Source: Certhia americana (lineage: Eukaryota > Chordata > Aves > Passeriformes > Certhiidae). From it: a DNA stretch of 64,000 bases. The stretch covers positions 52,349,471 to 52,413,470 of the forward strand of contig CM031857.1 in the NCBI GenBank assembly GCA_018697195.1, given 5' to 3'. Under the pieces are notes generated by a model. It did not search any database, was not told the DNA's origin, and was given only the letters and a program-made list of their open reading frames with translations. The translations under genes were made by a program, and so were the position numbers. Below, in pieces: positions 9,801 to 25,300 of this stretch (position 1 is the stretch's first letter; every line of letters starts with the position of its first letter).

Positions 9801-12800
9801 GACTCAAAAACTTTTAATACTGAAGGTGTTTGGCCATCCTCCAGGTTGCATCTTGCTGCCACCAGGGACTGGAGGGGATTTCTCAGCCACTGGAGTTTTC
9901 TTCTCTGGACCATGATAATATGTAGGAACAGAAAATGCATACCCAGCTTCAGTCATTGGTGGTTAAGACTTGGCTGTCCATGCCCACTTGTCAGAGCGGG
10001 CAACTGTTGACATGTATTTGAGTATTTCCCAGTTGTTGTACCCTTTATATATCCTCTTCCTCATCCTAGGTAGATTCCTTGAAAGCACTTTTCCATAATG
10101 GCAGTTTGGACATTTCTGATGAGATGGTAACACTGCCTACACTCCCTACACAGACATTTAGGGAGAATGAAAGTAAAAACCATAAACAAGGTTGACAGTA
10201 TGTCAAGTGTGCACACAGGGCAAGCACACATACGGATACTGTTCCACATATGATAACCCCAATGAAAACCTTTAATCACTCTTACGTTTTCTGTACTTCC
10301 AAGAGAGAGGCAGGGCCACAGCCAGGTTAACCATCACCTACATCAGTGTCAATACTGTGTTTTATAACTACATTTATTTCTGTGAGCACAATACAGGCAT
10401 GATGTATCATCAACCCAGTGCACACTAAAATACAGACATTTCCTAGGATTTCAAAGCCAAGGAAACTACATGACACTGGCTAGGAAAAACAAGGGACAAA
10501 AATGCACATGAAAAACATGAGATTTTTAAAATTTGTTGAATGGACCTTCATCCCTCTGGTAAAACCATCTGGGGAACCAAGACAGCCAACAGGTTTGTCT
10601 AAAATCTATCCATTTTCAAAGGTGAAAGAAAGGCAACAATAAGAGGACACTACAGTGCCATTAAGACAAAAAAAAGCACAGTCATCAGGATAAATGGCTT
10701 CATTTATCAACTTCATTTATCACATTAAAGGTTGTGAAGTGTAGAAAAAAAGGAAGAAACAAACATCAGATAAAAATATTCAAAGATAGCCAGGATAACT
10801 ATTTTTGGTGATCCAGACAAATTCTAATACTGCCTTTATAAACCTGATGCCACAAGCTTTCTATTCCAGCAGATGGAAAACAAGTGTTTGACTAATGTAA
10901 GGGTTCCATATTTGTAAAATAACATTTGTTTTCCACAAATATGAAACATATATATGTATATGCACATATACAGCTTACAATGAAGCAAATTCGCCAGTGA
11001 CACAGGAGGACTTCAACAGGGGGACCTCACTGAAGAGAAATATTTCTAAGTCAGGATGCCATTCAAACTATAGGGCTTCTTCTGTGCTCTCCTTAAGCAC
11101 TCTCAGACCTCTGGCCTTCACAAACAGCCTGTGCAATTACATCAGTAACACAAAACCAGCAAAGCAGGAGGACTCATGAATAACCTGAGTGATCAGGGGC
11201 TATCACAGAAAAGCTAGTAAAGGATTCAATTAATAAAACATCAGCAGACAGGGAAATCATCAGTCTTTCAAACCAGTCCCACAAAACATTGCCACTGCAC
11301 ACACAAAAGCCTGCATCTTTTTTGTCCAGGAAAGGTGGGGGAACACTTGCATTATGCCAACACCTCACTGAATGAATGACAGTGCAGCCGAGGTGAGCAC
11401 CGTGCACCACTGCTAAGGTGTGCCCATCAAAGGGGTTAAAAGCATTGGAATTGTCTGTAGCCCATCAAGCCCTGAGGAAGGCTGCTGTGATTCATGGTGG
11501 GCAGAAAGCCCTTTTACAATTACTCACTGTGGGTTCTAATGCAGTGACCAGGAATGTGACTCTGCACAGATGCAGGCACCACACAGCCGTAACGGTCTGA
11601 GGAAAAGCTGTCCTCAAATGCAGAGCAAAAGCAGGTTATTGCAAGGAAAACATGAATCACAATCATAGGCAAAGTTCATTAAACTGAAAAAAAAAAAATA
11701 AGTAATAAAGTAGCAATTCATCCATACAATGCCAGAATGACTAATAGTTCAAAATTTTATTCTGCAGCTATAGTAAAGAGAGACTAAGCAGTGTTTTGGG
11801 TTTTTTTTTCAGCCAGTGGGAACAATTATGATCAGTAGGACAAAAAATGTTAATCACTCGTTTCCTGTTTAACAGACAGCCTGCTTCACCTCTGCCACTC
11901 TCCACTACTACACCAAATTCATCACAAAGACTACAGCACTGTTTATAGAAATCTCTCCCCCCAGCTCTTTTTCTTTCTAAAACTAAGCTGCCTTTTATTG
12001 ACATCCACAAGCTCCAATGAAGAGGTACAAAAGTGTATACACGCTAAATACATCAATGCTAATTAGACGAGCAGATCATCTTAAAAGGAACAATGGAAAT
12101 ATGTTCTTACCAATTAGTAGCAATAAGGTCAGAAGTAGGCCAAGGTCTTAAGTGCAAATTACAGAGGTGAAAACACATTGTAGTAGTAAATAGGATTGAT
12201 TTTTGGCACTGGCCTTTGAGTGCTCACAGAGAACTTCCAAGAAAAAAAAAGCACAAACAAAAACCCCAGATACGATTACTCAAAAAGCTTTAACTGGTTA
12301 AGTGAAACAACTGTACAGATCCCTGCCTGAGTAGTCATGTAAGTTACAGACTACTATCCCTGCATAATGACCAAAGCAGACCTCTGCCACTTGTCTAGGT
12401 AAAGGCACAAGCAAACCTAGACTTGTATGTTTGGTTTTGGCTGGATACTTTGCTAGGGAGCCACAGATCTTCATTTTCATGAATTAAGACTAATTGCTTC
12501 CACAAAACCACTGGTAACCTAAAGGGATGGAATGACTGTCTGGACCTGATGCATTTCAAGCAATGTGCTGCCCACAACAGTTGAAAAAGAGTTAAAACTG
12601 AGGCAGGTAAATCAAAGCAGGATGTACTGGAGACACAGGCTAAGTTCATGACACTTGTCTCATCTACTGAGCTGGCCATGCCTGGAGAAGCTCGAGGGCA
12701 GTCCGTATTTCTTACCTTGAGAAGCAACATACCGAAGGGGATGTAAAGATCCAACAGTATAAATGTTCTGTTGACTGAGCTTTTGCGTAGAATATATAAA

Positions 12801-15800
12801 AAAAAGTAAATACATCTCCTTATTATACTTGTATTAGCAAAGCAGAGGCAGCCTTTTCATTTAGCAAGCAAAGGACTACAGGACTCACATTCTGTGGTGA
12901 TGGATGTCACTGAATAGCAGTTTTTCAGAAACAAAGAGTCAATGAAAGCAGCAAGCTTCCTCTGCAGCAGGGTTAGCTGTGCCCCACAGGAAATCCCTGG
13001 CTTGAGGAAGCTGCAAGGCTTGTGAAAAGAAGAGCAAAGCCTTTTATTTAAAACAATATATTAGGCTGCATCTCACTATGCATTTGATCATTATTTTGAC
13101 TACCTCAAGTGCAAGGGTATACCAGGAAAATTTTAGTATAGTCCTCAAAACTACAAAAAGAAAACTAAACCAAAGTTAAGTGGAATTTTTTTGTTCGGTT
13201 TAGGCCATCTTTAGAAACCATTTAGTGCATCTAATGGTTAAGATGCTGAAAGGTTTCATATTTGTAACAGGACAGCATCAGCTTAAATGTAACAACCATC
13301 CCATTAATTTCACAGAGTGTTGTAAATGTCTGATGTTGATGTAGTAAACAAGAGAAACTGAGAAAAGAAGAAAGCGACATTTCTCTTTCCCTTAGTTTCT
13401 TTTGCATCTGAATATAGTCCAGTACATAGTCACTGTTTCACTATTTATGGTTCCTCTAGCCAATTTACCCTTTTTCTGCCTCATACATGAAAAGAAAATA
13501 AAACATAATTTTCATGTTAACAAAGTAGTAGCAGAAAAGAATTGATTTCTTACATTTTTATTAGAATACCTTAAATAGGATCACATGTAAGTTCTCTTTA
13601 AACTCCTGTGTATCTGCAAATATGTAAAGGATATTACTTTATATAGTCAATATTTGTTCATTTCTCTTTGTTTTTACACCCCAAATTCACAAGACACAAT
13701 TATATATTTTCAATTACTTCTCTTTGTACATCCTGAAGAGGCACGACATAAACTAGGTATTCTTAGTATTCTTAAACTCTTAGAACAGAGTTTGCCTTGG
13801 TACTTATTTTCCCCCTCCACAGAGGCAGGTCAGACCACTAGCACACTCTCTTCAGGAGAGCTCTTTCCAATTCTAGTTTGCTCCCACAGCCCAGCAGATT
13901 TTATGTAACACAGTTTACTACACCAAAGCCAGCACAAAACCGTCATCCAAATTTCAGTACAGCCTTTGGCTATATTTCAGCATGCACTGCCCCTCTTCAC
14001 TGTCTGGCCACTTATACCTTTCTAAAGGTGAGGTTAGTACTTAAAAGGGATTTTAGTTAATTTTTTGGGGACTCAGAGGGCTCCTGATGGGTGGGTGCAT
14101 TGTTCATGCCAGCGTTGTCCTCTCAGAGGCTGCTTTCTGTGATGTTCTTCAGGCCATCATTCAAGAATTGCTGGCACTCATCACTGGGTTTTATGACATC
14201 TGCTCACTATTATGAAGCCAGAGTCATCCAATCTTGCAAAACAAGTAGCACCAACTCTGAACAGTTACCCCCAGACACGCTCACAATTTTCAGTAGGGTA
14301 TGGGAAGCAGAGAGGTATTTTTCAGAGCAAGACGGGCACCCAGAGGAGGGAAATCGCAAGGCCAATTTCTTCCCTCACACCCATTTTGGAAGCATTCCTA
14401 GTCCCTCACTACTGTAGGCTGTGCTTTGCACTTAAAAGACCCTTATTAAATCAAAGAACTATTTACAATCTACATACTGGCAAGTCCACATTCCCATAGA
14501 ATGTCATCTGGCAACAGTGGCTTAAATCATCAGCTCTGTATTTATTTGCTTTCCTCCTTCACAAACAAGAAAAGTAGAAAGGACAAGAAAAAGCCATGTT
14601 TTTAATGACAAGAATGGAATTAACAGAGTAAAGCCCAAGAGCTCTGATGCACCAGCACTCATCACAATACCCAAACGTCCTTTTTTTTTTTTTAAGCAGT
14701 AAAATATTACAGCGAGGACAATGAAAAGGAAGATTAGCAGCACCACTGTGGCTTGAGATCTTTTACATACACACCTGCTGCTAGACGTGCAGGAACCCAC
14801 TGGACACAAAATGAGACAGCTTCCAGAGTGCGACACTTGCATAACAAAGCTCATTTTTGCACATTTTGGGTGCTAGATTTCTCCTGCCAACTAGGTCTAA
14901 TCAATTACCCTTCATTACTATTTCTTTCCATTTGATATACACAAGGAAACTGGCCCTACCATGGCTGCTCAGAGATCAGCCCTCATTCAGTCTCCCATTC
15001 TCCTGGACAGAGCCTGACACAGGGAAGCTCTGGGCACAAGGTGCCTTTTACCAAGGTGGAATAGGAGGTGTCCCAGGGAGGACATTGTATCACTCTTATC
15101 AGTTCAGAAAAGAAAACATTGTTCTTGAAAAGGCTTCCCTCCTCTATGCTAATCCCTCAAACCCAAAAAGCTCTTATCAACTTCCAGATTAGGCTTCCTC
15201 CTCCTAAAGGTCACAGTCCTCAAGTGGTGCAAGCTTCACCATCATCATCCCAATTCCCCTCAAAGAGAAGCCCACGTGGAACTTGGCAGCCCCAGCCTGG
15301 CAGCCTTGATATTCAGATTTAAGGGCCTCCCATCCTTTTTGCCCAAAGATGAAGAAGGCAGTGGAGCTTCCTGTCAGCTTTCCCCACGTATGCATTAAAG
15401 CATATCAAGGCAAAAGTGCAGCTGACACTGGGAGCTAAAACACCCTAAATCTATTCTATCTAGTGCAACAAGGAACACTACAGGGACTTGCTCAGTATTT
15501 GCCTCCAGACAGCTTTTGCTTCTTTCAAGCACTGCAGTTTAGCTCTTCCTCTTGCAGGTAGTCAGAGAGAGAAGAAATGCAGCCCCCCTGTGCAGCTCCA
15601 AAGATGTGTGAACTCTTTAACAGAGCTGGTCAAAATGGGGCACTCATTTAAAAAAAAATATAAAAAAATAAAATTTACAGTACATTAACTTACATCCAAT
15701 TAAAAATAGCAGGAATGTCAGCAGTAGGAGCTGTCATTTGCAACAGCTACCAAGACACAGGAAGTTATTTATTCACATAAAGCCTTCTTTAAAAACAAGG

Positions 15801-18800
15801 ATGAAGCAAAAAGAAAGCATGTTTACTGAAGCCTGTTTTCCAATATTATCTAGCCAATTTTGTTTATGAAATTTTATAATAATTTGTCACTGACATATAT
15901 TTGGGTTTATGTCCACAGATCTGTTAAACTGCTGGCCACTGCAGGAAACACTGAAGCCCTTGATGCTGGTGCTTGATTTTTTTTTATTCTTTTCAGTTTT
16001 GAAGATATTTCAGGCAATTTTTTCACATTTTCATTTGGTTTTAAAAAGAAATTAAAGACTTCCCCCAGAAAGTTAGGTGTTTTCAAGTATTTTGTTTGTT
16101 GATTATTCATGTGATCATAAATTACGCAGCGTATTTGGCAGGCCATGCCTTTCTCTTTTAAAACATTTGTTTTTACTTTTTCAGTTATTGTTTAGATTCT
16201 GGTCATAACATACTCCAGGTTGTTTTGAACAGCAAAGAGGAAATAAGCAATATTTTAACTTATATCGCACTGTAACAACATTAAATGCCTACATGCTGCC
16301 TATTCAGTATTTTCCACTTTCTTACTGCCCGCTGCTGGCTTACAACAGCAAGATAATTCACAACTTTACAGTTTTGCAACCTGTAAAACAGAGGTTCATA
16401 AACATGCTCAGAACAAAACACAAAAAGGAGCAAGAAATAGGACAAAAAAAAAAAAAAAAAAAAAAGAGGGGCAGAATATAAAGTAAACATATTTGCTGAA
16501 GGCTGGTTTTGAAATCATAGGAAAGCCAACAAAGTTCTTCTGAAGTCAGCTCACATGCACCCAGGCATTGCAGGTGACACAGCTGGACGAGGCAGAGCCC
16601 CAGCAAGGCACTGTTTGCCTATGTTCACCCTGACACCACGGCAGAGAGTTGGGAAAGAGACTTTGAACTACGTGCCATTGCTGCCGCTCAGCAGGATCAC
16701 GGTCTGCAGTGGATGTGATTACCAAACCCATCGTGACCCTAGAAAATGCCCTATGGATTAGAAAAAAAGAGAGGTGTCATTCCAAACACCACGCAATTCA
16801 CACAAAACAGTCTCTGTGACAAAGCAGAAATTACAAAATTACATTTCAAAAATTTCTCAAGGATTTTTCTCTAGAAGTTTAAGTTGAACACTGTATTTCA
16901 AACATTCAGTTATCACGGAGAAGGATTTCTATCTCTCCTCTGTTAGTGAAGTCTTAAGAATTTGTCGTTTACTTAAGAATGAGAGGGAGATGAAGAAAAG
17001 AAGAACATTTCTTCCAAGACTGGCTTTGTAAAAAATACTTCTGAAACTCAGTTTTGGAGCAATGAGTTAAGGATCTGGACCTAGTACCTTGAAGATATCT
17101 ACATACCAATTGCAATTTTAAGAAATTTTAGTAGCTCTTAGACACTCTTTTTAAATTCTCAAGGCATCAGAGAAGTTTAGAACTTTAAAACACATTACTC
17201 AAATAATGGAAACTGGCAAAGCAGCCATGGGCTTACTCCTCGTTTTTCCTCCTTTGTCAATTATTTAAGAACCCCACATTCACTCATCCACTGATGTCTA
17301 CTTCCTCCAATGCCAAGCATTTCTGGGGCATCTGATAAGGCACTGCAGTGTTATCTTGCTCAAAGTTTTCGTAACAACTGCAGCCGTCCCACACACACAC
17401 ACGTGTATATATTCAACACATATGACTGATTTTCCAAGGAGTACAGCAGCTAATTCTGACAAGAAAAAAATACAAATCTCTGTGTTCCACAGCTCTTTTA
17501 AAAAATGAAGTAATATTTTAAACTTGAAACATTGGGGTTTTTCTGATTCTCATCTATTTCTGTCTATTTTTGTGTTAAGTTTTTAAACATAAAAATATTC
17601 AAGACTCAGCATAACCAACCAAAATATTGATATATATTAACCTCTAAGGAAAATTGAAGAGAAGACTCTGATTTGTACAAATCCCCTGGCTGCAATGATT
17701 TCTATGCAGTGTAGTTGGCAGAAAACATTTTTTCTTTAAGCCCCTTTAGAGAAGATTTAAAGGCCTCTGTACCTTAAGAAAGAACTTGCCAGAGATCAGC
17801 AGTGACAAGGAACTTGCTTCCTGGCACATCTAAAGGCACACCGTAACTTTTGCATCAGCTTGCTTGACTCGTCTACACTGCCACAGAGGATGCCCACATC
17901 TCAAATAGCCCTAACCATGTGGATTTCTAATTTTTTTAATCAAGTGACAAACTCATATCCTTTCTAGTGCAGCCGTTCTCAGCTTGTAGCTCACATACTC
18001 CTTAGGGCTCCAAAATCCCTCAGAAGGCAGCCAGGGGAGGTAGTGGCAGTCAAATGTCCTCTGCCTGTTTGCACTGAGCTTTCCTGTAATCCTGGCTTAA
18101 ACACACGTGCACCACAGGAAGAAAACAGACAATTTTAAGTTGCTGACTCTAGAAAAAGAGTAAGAACCATCTAAGATTAAACCTGGCCCCCCAGACTTTG
18201 TCAAAAGGCTGACTTAAAGGATAAGGCCAAAGAAGATTAACTCAAGTACGATGTCAAAGTACACTCAAACAGCAACAGCTTCTTGACAAACACGGAGGGG
18301 TTGTAAAAATCAGAACATTTAAGAGAAGGATTCATAACCCTGCAGTCTGTGCCTGAAGGAAAGCTCTCCCCAGCCAGGTTCTGGCACCTGGTAAATTCCA
18401 GCAAATGGTCCTCATTGTAATGATGCAGCACAACCCACTGAGTCCTTAACCAGAAACGCACACAACCCACATGGCTTCAGTGTAAAAAAAAAATCGTCAC
18501 TGTCTGAAACACACACTGCGCAATGGAGAAGGTGACACTGCCATTCTTCCGTGCAGTACGGGACCAGCCTGTTTTCCTTTCATCTGACAGGAGTCAGGGA
18601 GAGATGCAGTAGTGAAGAAGTACACAGTTCATCCATCAGCAATGTTAGCAAGGTACAGGGAAAGAGACAGATGCTCTGACTACCTCCTCTTACTCCTGCA
18701 ATGAGGGGCAAAAGTCTTTTGGAATTACTTCTATGAACAACCTATCAGCTCCTCACAGTGAGGGACCAAACAAGAACAGGTGACAAGGTCAAGAAGCTCT

Positions 18801-19635
18801 ACCACTCTGGTTTTCTTTCCCAAAGAGTGAAAAGACATGATGAAAATAATCCCCATTAACACTGTCAAAAGAGAAAACCATGGTTTTAAAGACCGTGGCT
18901 GACATTGTACAGCAGCTTCATCACAGCTGCTTGACAAACCACAGCAGATACCAGTCACTCCTGTGGAAAGGAGTACTGACTGCCAAACCAGGAAACGCTT
19001 CCCTGAGCACTCTGGGTCATCCAGCTCCTCTGATGCAGTCATAGATTTACAGGGTGGTAGGAGCACCTGCCTCTGGTCGGGGGTCTGCCACTCAAGTAAA
19101 GCTGTTTCTGCTTCAATTGAAATGACAGACTTGCAACCTCAGCAGCAGCTTGAAAATAGGAAAACTGCAGCTTCAAACATGACCAGAGAGTACCCCATGA
19201 GAGCTTCAGCTGAACACAATCCCGATTCCCAAGCACCACCCACTAAGAAACTCAGCCAATGCAAGGACAGTTTCTCCATACAGAAGATACTGCTCCACAA
19301 CTCAGGGGCCATTCCCTGAATCTGCATGTTACTGGACTCAAACCCATCTCTCACCAAAATTTTCCTTCACTTTCTCCTCCTGCCCACACCAAATTTAGCT
19401 TTTTTTCTACGGGAATGACAACATCTCCAACATGAAGACTGAACATTGGCACTTTCTTCAGTGAAAGAACGAATTTCCCCACACCAAAAAGCTACCAGTA
19501 AACAGGTTTAAGTGACTCAATATACAGACAAAACTTACCCGACTCAAGTGAAGAAAACCTTAACATTTCTCTATGTTCAACACACATTTTTCTATTGATG
19601 GCATTAAAATACTAAAATTAACACTGCTAGTTAGA
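6851..19635. other. Intron 1 segment, no element recognised
   Basis: 12.8 kb of mostly AT-rich intron with short homopolymers and a CA/TA dinucleotide patch at 17391-17410. All open frames are under about 120 codons, overlap on both strands and lack recognisable domains. No splice-flanked exon candidate stands out. Confidence 0.55.
16444..16465 (+). repeat. A22 homopolymer
   Basis: A simple A run in intron 1. The upstream 150 bp has no recognisable gene or retroelement body, so a processed pseudogene is not supported. Confidence 0.7.
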
Positions 19636-19972
19636 AAAGGCTCCAGGGAGGCCTCATTACAGCCTTTCAGTACTTAAAGGGAGCTTTTAAAAAAAGTGGA
19701 GAGTGACATTTTACACAAGCAGATAGTGGTAAAACAAGGGGGAACAGTTTTAAACTAAGAGGAGAGATTCAGATTAGATGTTCTGAAGAAATTCCTTACC
19801 CAGAGGGTAGTAAGGATCTACAACAGGGTGCTCAGGAAAATTGTGGATGCCTGTCCCTGAAGTGTTCAAGGGCAGATTGGATGGTGCCCTGGGCATCCTT
19901 GCTGATGGCAGGGGTGGTCGGAACTAAAGAATCATTAAGGTCCCTGCCAACCTTTCTATGATCCTATGATAG
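19636..19972 (+). mobile_element. CR1 LINE 3' fragment (about 340 bp)
   Basis: A longer CR1 3' segment on the plus strand. It runs from aggctccagggaggcctcatta through ttcagattagatgttctgaagaa and gttcaagggcagattggatgg to the ctttctatgatcctatgat tail. It is diverged and non-coding. Confidence 0.85.
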
Positions 19973-22027
19973 CTCTTCCATATGAATATCTGTTCTACTT
20001 TGGGGCAATTTTTCCTTTGCCTACATTATGTTTAAATCTTGTTGTTTCCTTTTTTTTTCATCCCTGAAGATTAGTTTATTATACATTCTACAAGCCCCAA
20101 GGTAAGAGAAAAGGCAGTAAAAGCAATATAAAGAGTACTGTAAAGATTAAAGACCATAATGACGATGGGAAGTCACACACACAGAGGAGGCTTGACACTC
20201 TTACTGATGTTTCAGTTTACCTCCCAGATGCAGCTCTGCACAATGAGGTGAGACACAAAAACCTGTGAGCAGAGTAAGCTGCCCTCCCGTATCGACAGCA
20301 CCATTAGAAACAGGCATTCCCACCAGCCTGCTGCCTGCCTGAGGGTGGAAAGCTGGAAGGAGAAGAGGAGGGAGACAAAGAGGTGCCTGGCACCTTTGTT
20401 CAAGGTTCGGAAAACACCATTTTCTCTGGGGCAGAGAAGGAAGCAAACAGCAAGCGCCATCCCTCAGCCATGGCAGCACGCACGCACATGCACACGCATT
20501 TCCTGCGGCTTCACGAAAACAATGAAGTGTGGGGAGCCTGGCCCTCATATGAAGCACACACCAGCTATATATAAAATAAGGAAAGCAGCTGCTTCAAAAG
20601 CTTGGTCACGCTTTTATCAACAGGGCTTTAATTAGTACCCATCTGCTTCCTGTTTTATACTACAGAACTGACTTTCACCTGTTTCAGCAAAACACCCCTT
20701 CCCCCAAATGGAAGTGTGCACACACACGAACACACATGAAAAGTTCACAAACGCCTTATGCTTAAGTAATTAACATCTGAAATCCTTGTTCTGAGTGTGT
20801 GGGCTATATAATTACTTGTTTTAAAAAAAATTAGGCTTTGCCAGAGCTATCAGGTTTCACAGCCAACACCTTTAAATCACACACCTTAGATGTTTCACCA
20901 TTTATTTTAACTCATTTGCACTTGGGAACCCAAAGAACACTGGAGCCCTGTTGTACTGGCACTAAACTACACAGAGGCTGCCCAGAAGGCTCACAGTGGA
21001 AGTGTGGGCTTTTCCTGAGGTCCGTCACACACATGAAAGGATTTAAATAAACAATGGCAAGGCTGATAGTTTGAATCCACTCTTAACTCACCCCATTGTT
21101 TGAAGAGAAGAAACAACACGTAGAAGAAAAATATTACTGAGGGAGGAAATAGCTTCACCTTTGAATTTCCTGACATTTTTCCTCCCACGCTTTTCCCGTT
21201 CACTTGTCAATTATTTATTTATTTTTCAGGGAGAAGACAAGTGAAAGTTAAGTACACCAGCACAGCTACGTGCGGTCGGACCTGCCCACCTCTCCTGCAC
21301 AAAGGAGCTACAAGCTCTTGAAAACTCGCCAGGAGCAAGGTATCCAGAGAGCAAAACAAGAGGAAGCAAAGCACTAGGACAATTAATTTCTTGCCAGTGA
21401 CTGAGCAAGGAGCACCACTTGCCTGCTCTTAGGCACAGCTACAAGAATGGGAAGAGGGGCAAGTGCTAAAAGGAGCAGTATTCATAAGGTCTTCATGTGA
21501 AATTTTTTGGTTATGCAAAGCCTTCTCAAACTCGAAGTTGCTCATCACAGAAAAGAGCTTTTCTTAGCACACCTTTAGCATCAGCCACCACCTACAAGAC
21601 TTATTTTGCCAAAATAAACCCGGCAACCACACGACTCATGCTCCAGTTTTGGAGTGGGAGGAGATCATTCTCTCTTTACAGTTAGAAACCTCATCTGCCA
21701 CAGCCTTCCCAGATGCACAAAGCTGACCTAACTCAAGTTTTCTTCCATTGCATCTTGGGGCTGCTTCCTGACTTTTTGGATCTGTCTGCAGGGTTTATGA
21801 GATTCACCAAAGACTGAAAAGCAAGAAAAACAGTCACTCCAGTAAACAGAATTACAGCAGTTACCCCTTTGATGCAGTTACTCGTGCTGGTAGAAAGAGC
21901 ACTCAGCCTGCAACAACCTCCTGTGCCGCCTATATCATCACCCAAGGGGAGATCACAGTGCTGGCAACACCAGCAGGGACAACACTAACACCAAACATTT
22001 GATTGTAAGACTCAGTACTCATGGGAG

Positions 22028-22352
22028 CCTACAAAAAAGGTGGGGAAAGATGATTTACAAGGCTGTATAGTGAAAGGACAAAGAGGAACAACTTCAAACT
22101 GACTGAAAGTAGGCTTAGATTAGATATTAGAAAGGAATTCTTTGTTGTGAGGGTGATGTGGAACTGCAACAGGTTGCTCAGAGAAGTTGTGGATGTCTCA
22201 TCCCTGGCAGTGTTCAAGGCAAGGCTGCATGAGGCTCTGAGCAACCTGGTTTTGTGCAAAGTGTCCCTGGGTCATGCTGTCTCATGGCAGGAGCTTTGGA
22301 ACTGGATCATCTTTATGGTCCCTTCCAAGCCAAACCATTTTATGATTCTGAA
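22028..22352 (+). mobile_element. CR1 LINE 3' fragment (about 325 bp)
   Basis: Plus-strand CR1 3' end. It shows gtggggaaagatgatttac, a ttagattagatattagaaagg block, cagagaagttgtggatg, atccctggcagtgttcaagg, ggaactggatcatctttatgg and a terminal ttttatgattctg tail. Its body is similar to the 19.6 kb copy. Confidence 0.85.
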
Positions 22353-25300
22353 TGGAATCAGAATGGAACCATCTATCTCTGTATACATGAAGAGATTTGT
22401 GCAGCATAAGAATTGCCATTCAAAAGTAAAGATCAAACTTTGTTTTTAAATCTCCAACTTCTAAAATTTCTCAGCAACTCTTCTGCTACCTCACTGTCCA
22501 GCAAAAGCAGGATTTTGTACACACTCTAAGGGAGGTATTAGTGAAGGGAATGAGCTCTGTTGCTAGAGGAAAAAAAAAAATCTAATGAAAACACACAGGC
22601 GTCCAAGCACAATGAATGCTCTGAGCATGTGAAATAGGTGAAAAGGGATGGAATGAGCACTAAATGTGAGAAGAACTCCAAATATTTCTCAGAAAAGTAA
22701 AGGTGGCTCACTTCTAACTCAATTGCTTCATGGAAAGAAAAAACAGATTCACTAATTTCTTGGGTTGTGTTTTGTTTTGTTGTTTAATTTATAGACTTTA
22801 TTAATTGATAAACCAATAATCAATTTTTTCCTTAAGAAAAGGAAAAAAAAATGTTAACCTTGTGTTTTCACCTAGAAGATTACACCACCACTTAGATATT
22901 TTTCCATGATATCTCAAGCAACATATTACAAAACTTCATCCAGGACTGAAACAACAGATTGTCTCAAGAGCAAATGACAAAATATTTGTACCAGAAATCC
23001 TGGCAACATTGCATGCAGATGGGTTTCTGAAAAATGGGGTTCCAAGAATAAGTCACCCATGGTTCCAAAAATAAGAGTTAAATTCAAACAAAAACTGGAT
23101 GTTCATTTTGCAGGGTACTGCAGGCCCTCTTCAGGGTCCCACCCATGCCCCACACAAGAAGATACTTGCTAACCACAAGCCTCTGAAGTCTGAGTTTCAT
23201 CTAAACACACAAGGCTGGGGAAATGCAACCAAGGTCAACGTCCTGGATGCATAACCCAGAAATCACACGCTATGGGGTGGTGGTCAGCCACCCCACTGCC
23301 AATGGACTTTGACCTGAGCATAGGCCAGCCCTGAGATGCACGGCCACCACCTGCAGGGGTCTGAGCTGCGGCACCAGAGGGATCATCCTGCCATGCAGGG
23401 CCAGGAACATCTCTGCCTGCAGCTGGAATGTGGGCACGCCGGCTGGGTCTCTCAGCCTGCCAAGGCACAGCTCAGAAGGTCTCAGAAACGCTGACCCTCC
23501 CTGAAGCACCGGGGGAGCCCATGTGTGCAGAGGCACAGGGATGTGTCATGCTTCAGCGGGAGGCACCAGAGCATGAGGGCACCACAGCAGAACAGATGTC
23601 TGAGACTACTCTCATAAACAGGGATGGGGAAACTTAAAACCTGCACCTTACTGCTCCACCTTGCCTTTTATAAGGGGAATCAAAAGCAAAGTTCATTGGA
23701 CGGTAGTGACCTTTTTAAAGCGATTTAAAGTGAATCCTGGGCTTTGGGACACACTGCTTCCACGCTGCTTTTTTTTGGTTTTAATAACCTTACTCAGACA
23801 GACAACCACATTTAGTGTATTTTTTGGTTTTTTTTTTTATGGTCAATACATACTGACCTGATAGAGAAACCCACAATATTCTGCATTAAGAGAAAGAACA
23901 CATATCCTTAATTTAAAAGACATATTTAGTCAATATATTTCCAATCCTGTAATCTAGGGCCTTCAACAAACTTTCCTCCATAGCTTGTCTTTCTTAGCAA
24001 TGGCCAACTTCATACAAACAAATACCGTTCATAAAGGCTATGCAAAATTCGTGGTGTTTGGCAGGAGACCGGCACACATTAACAGTTCTAGCCTGAGATG
24101 AGAAAGCCAATATAATTTTTTTTAAAATTCAGCACCCATGTGAGACCGAACTTTTCCGTTAAGATGACTAAACAACTGGTTTAAAGTGATTTGCATAAAA
24201 GACTTACAAAATGTAATATGGATGTGGCGGAAGGAGAAGTGAAACAAGAATGGGATAATGACATTTCATGATAACAGAGAGCTGGTACACATAAGAAAAC
24301 AGTGTCCTTCCTTTCCTTTCTTCCCCTCCACATTTCTGTCTATATATGAAATTACCAAAACTTTTTCTTTAAGCATAAAAATCAGGGCTTAAACTTTAAG
24401 CTCAGTTGTACACAACAGTCCAAAGGAATATGCTAAGGGAAATAGAAAACAAGCTCAGAACCTCATAACATCAGCAGATACAGTACACATATGTATTTTT
24501 GGCTATAATAATTGCAAAGCCACACACGGAAGTTTGTTCATTCTTTGACATAGCATAAACGTCCAAATTATAATCTTGAGTTTTCCAGAAAAATCAAAGC
24601 TGTTGGTGTTACCAGAGCAGCCATGTAGAGTATACACAACTCTCAACATATAATTAGTTCAAATGGCAATTGCACCAAAACCTGTTTGCTTTTTGGTATT
24701 AAGAATGTAAGTAATCAAGCTGATGAGTTTAGAAATTCAACCACTTTCCAGCATTTAATGGGCTCTCCATCATTTTCATCTTACTTCAACCAAATACGTT
24801 TACTTGTGTTGGATAGTCATGCACCATTTTTTTTGCTTCAACACATTTAAGACTTTTTTAAGCCATGGTGCAAATGTATCTTAAACAAAGACATGCACAA
24901 TAAGGTTTGAATTAATGCTCATCCAATATATATTTGTTTAGAGCAGGTCAAATCATGGGGCATCTGGGCACTGCAATAAGAATAAAAAAGAACAAGAACA
25001 AATACAGTTCTTAGAAACTCCAGCTTTTTAAAAATATTAAGTACATTAAAACTAGACTTTCAGAGCCATCAGTGTAACAGTAACCTCAGTGATGAAACAC
25101 TACCAATCATCAGTTCTGTTATTCCATTACATAGAGCACTCCTTAAAAAAGGGCTCAGATATTCAAAGCCAGTATTTAACTGTTGCTGTGTCCCTACAAC
25201 CACTAATGTATCCCAAAGCTTGATCTACTGCTAGTAAAACTCAGTAACATCTGTGATGAGACAACTTTCTGCATCCAATTATAAAGACAATTTTATTTTT

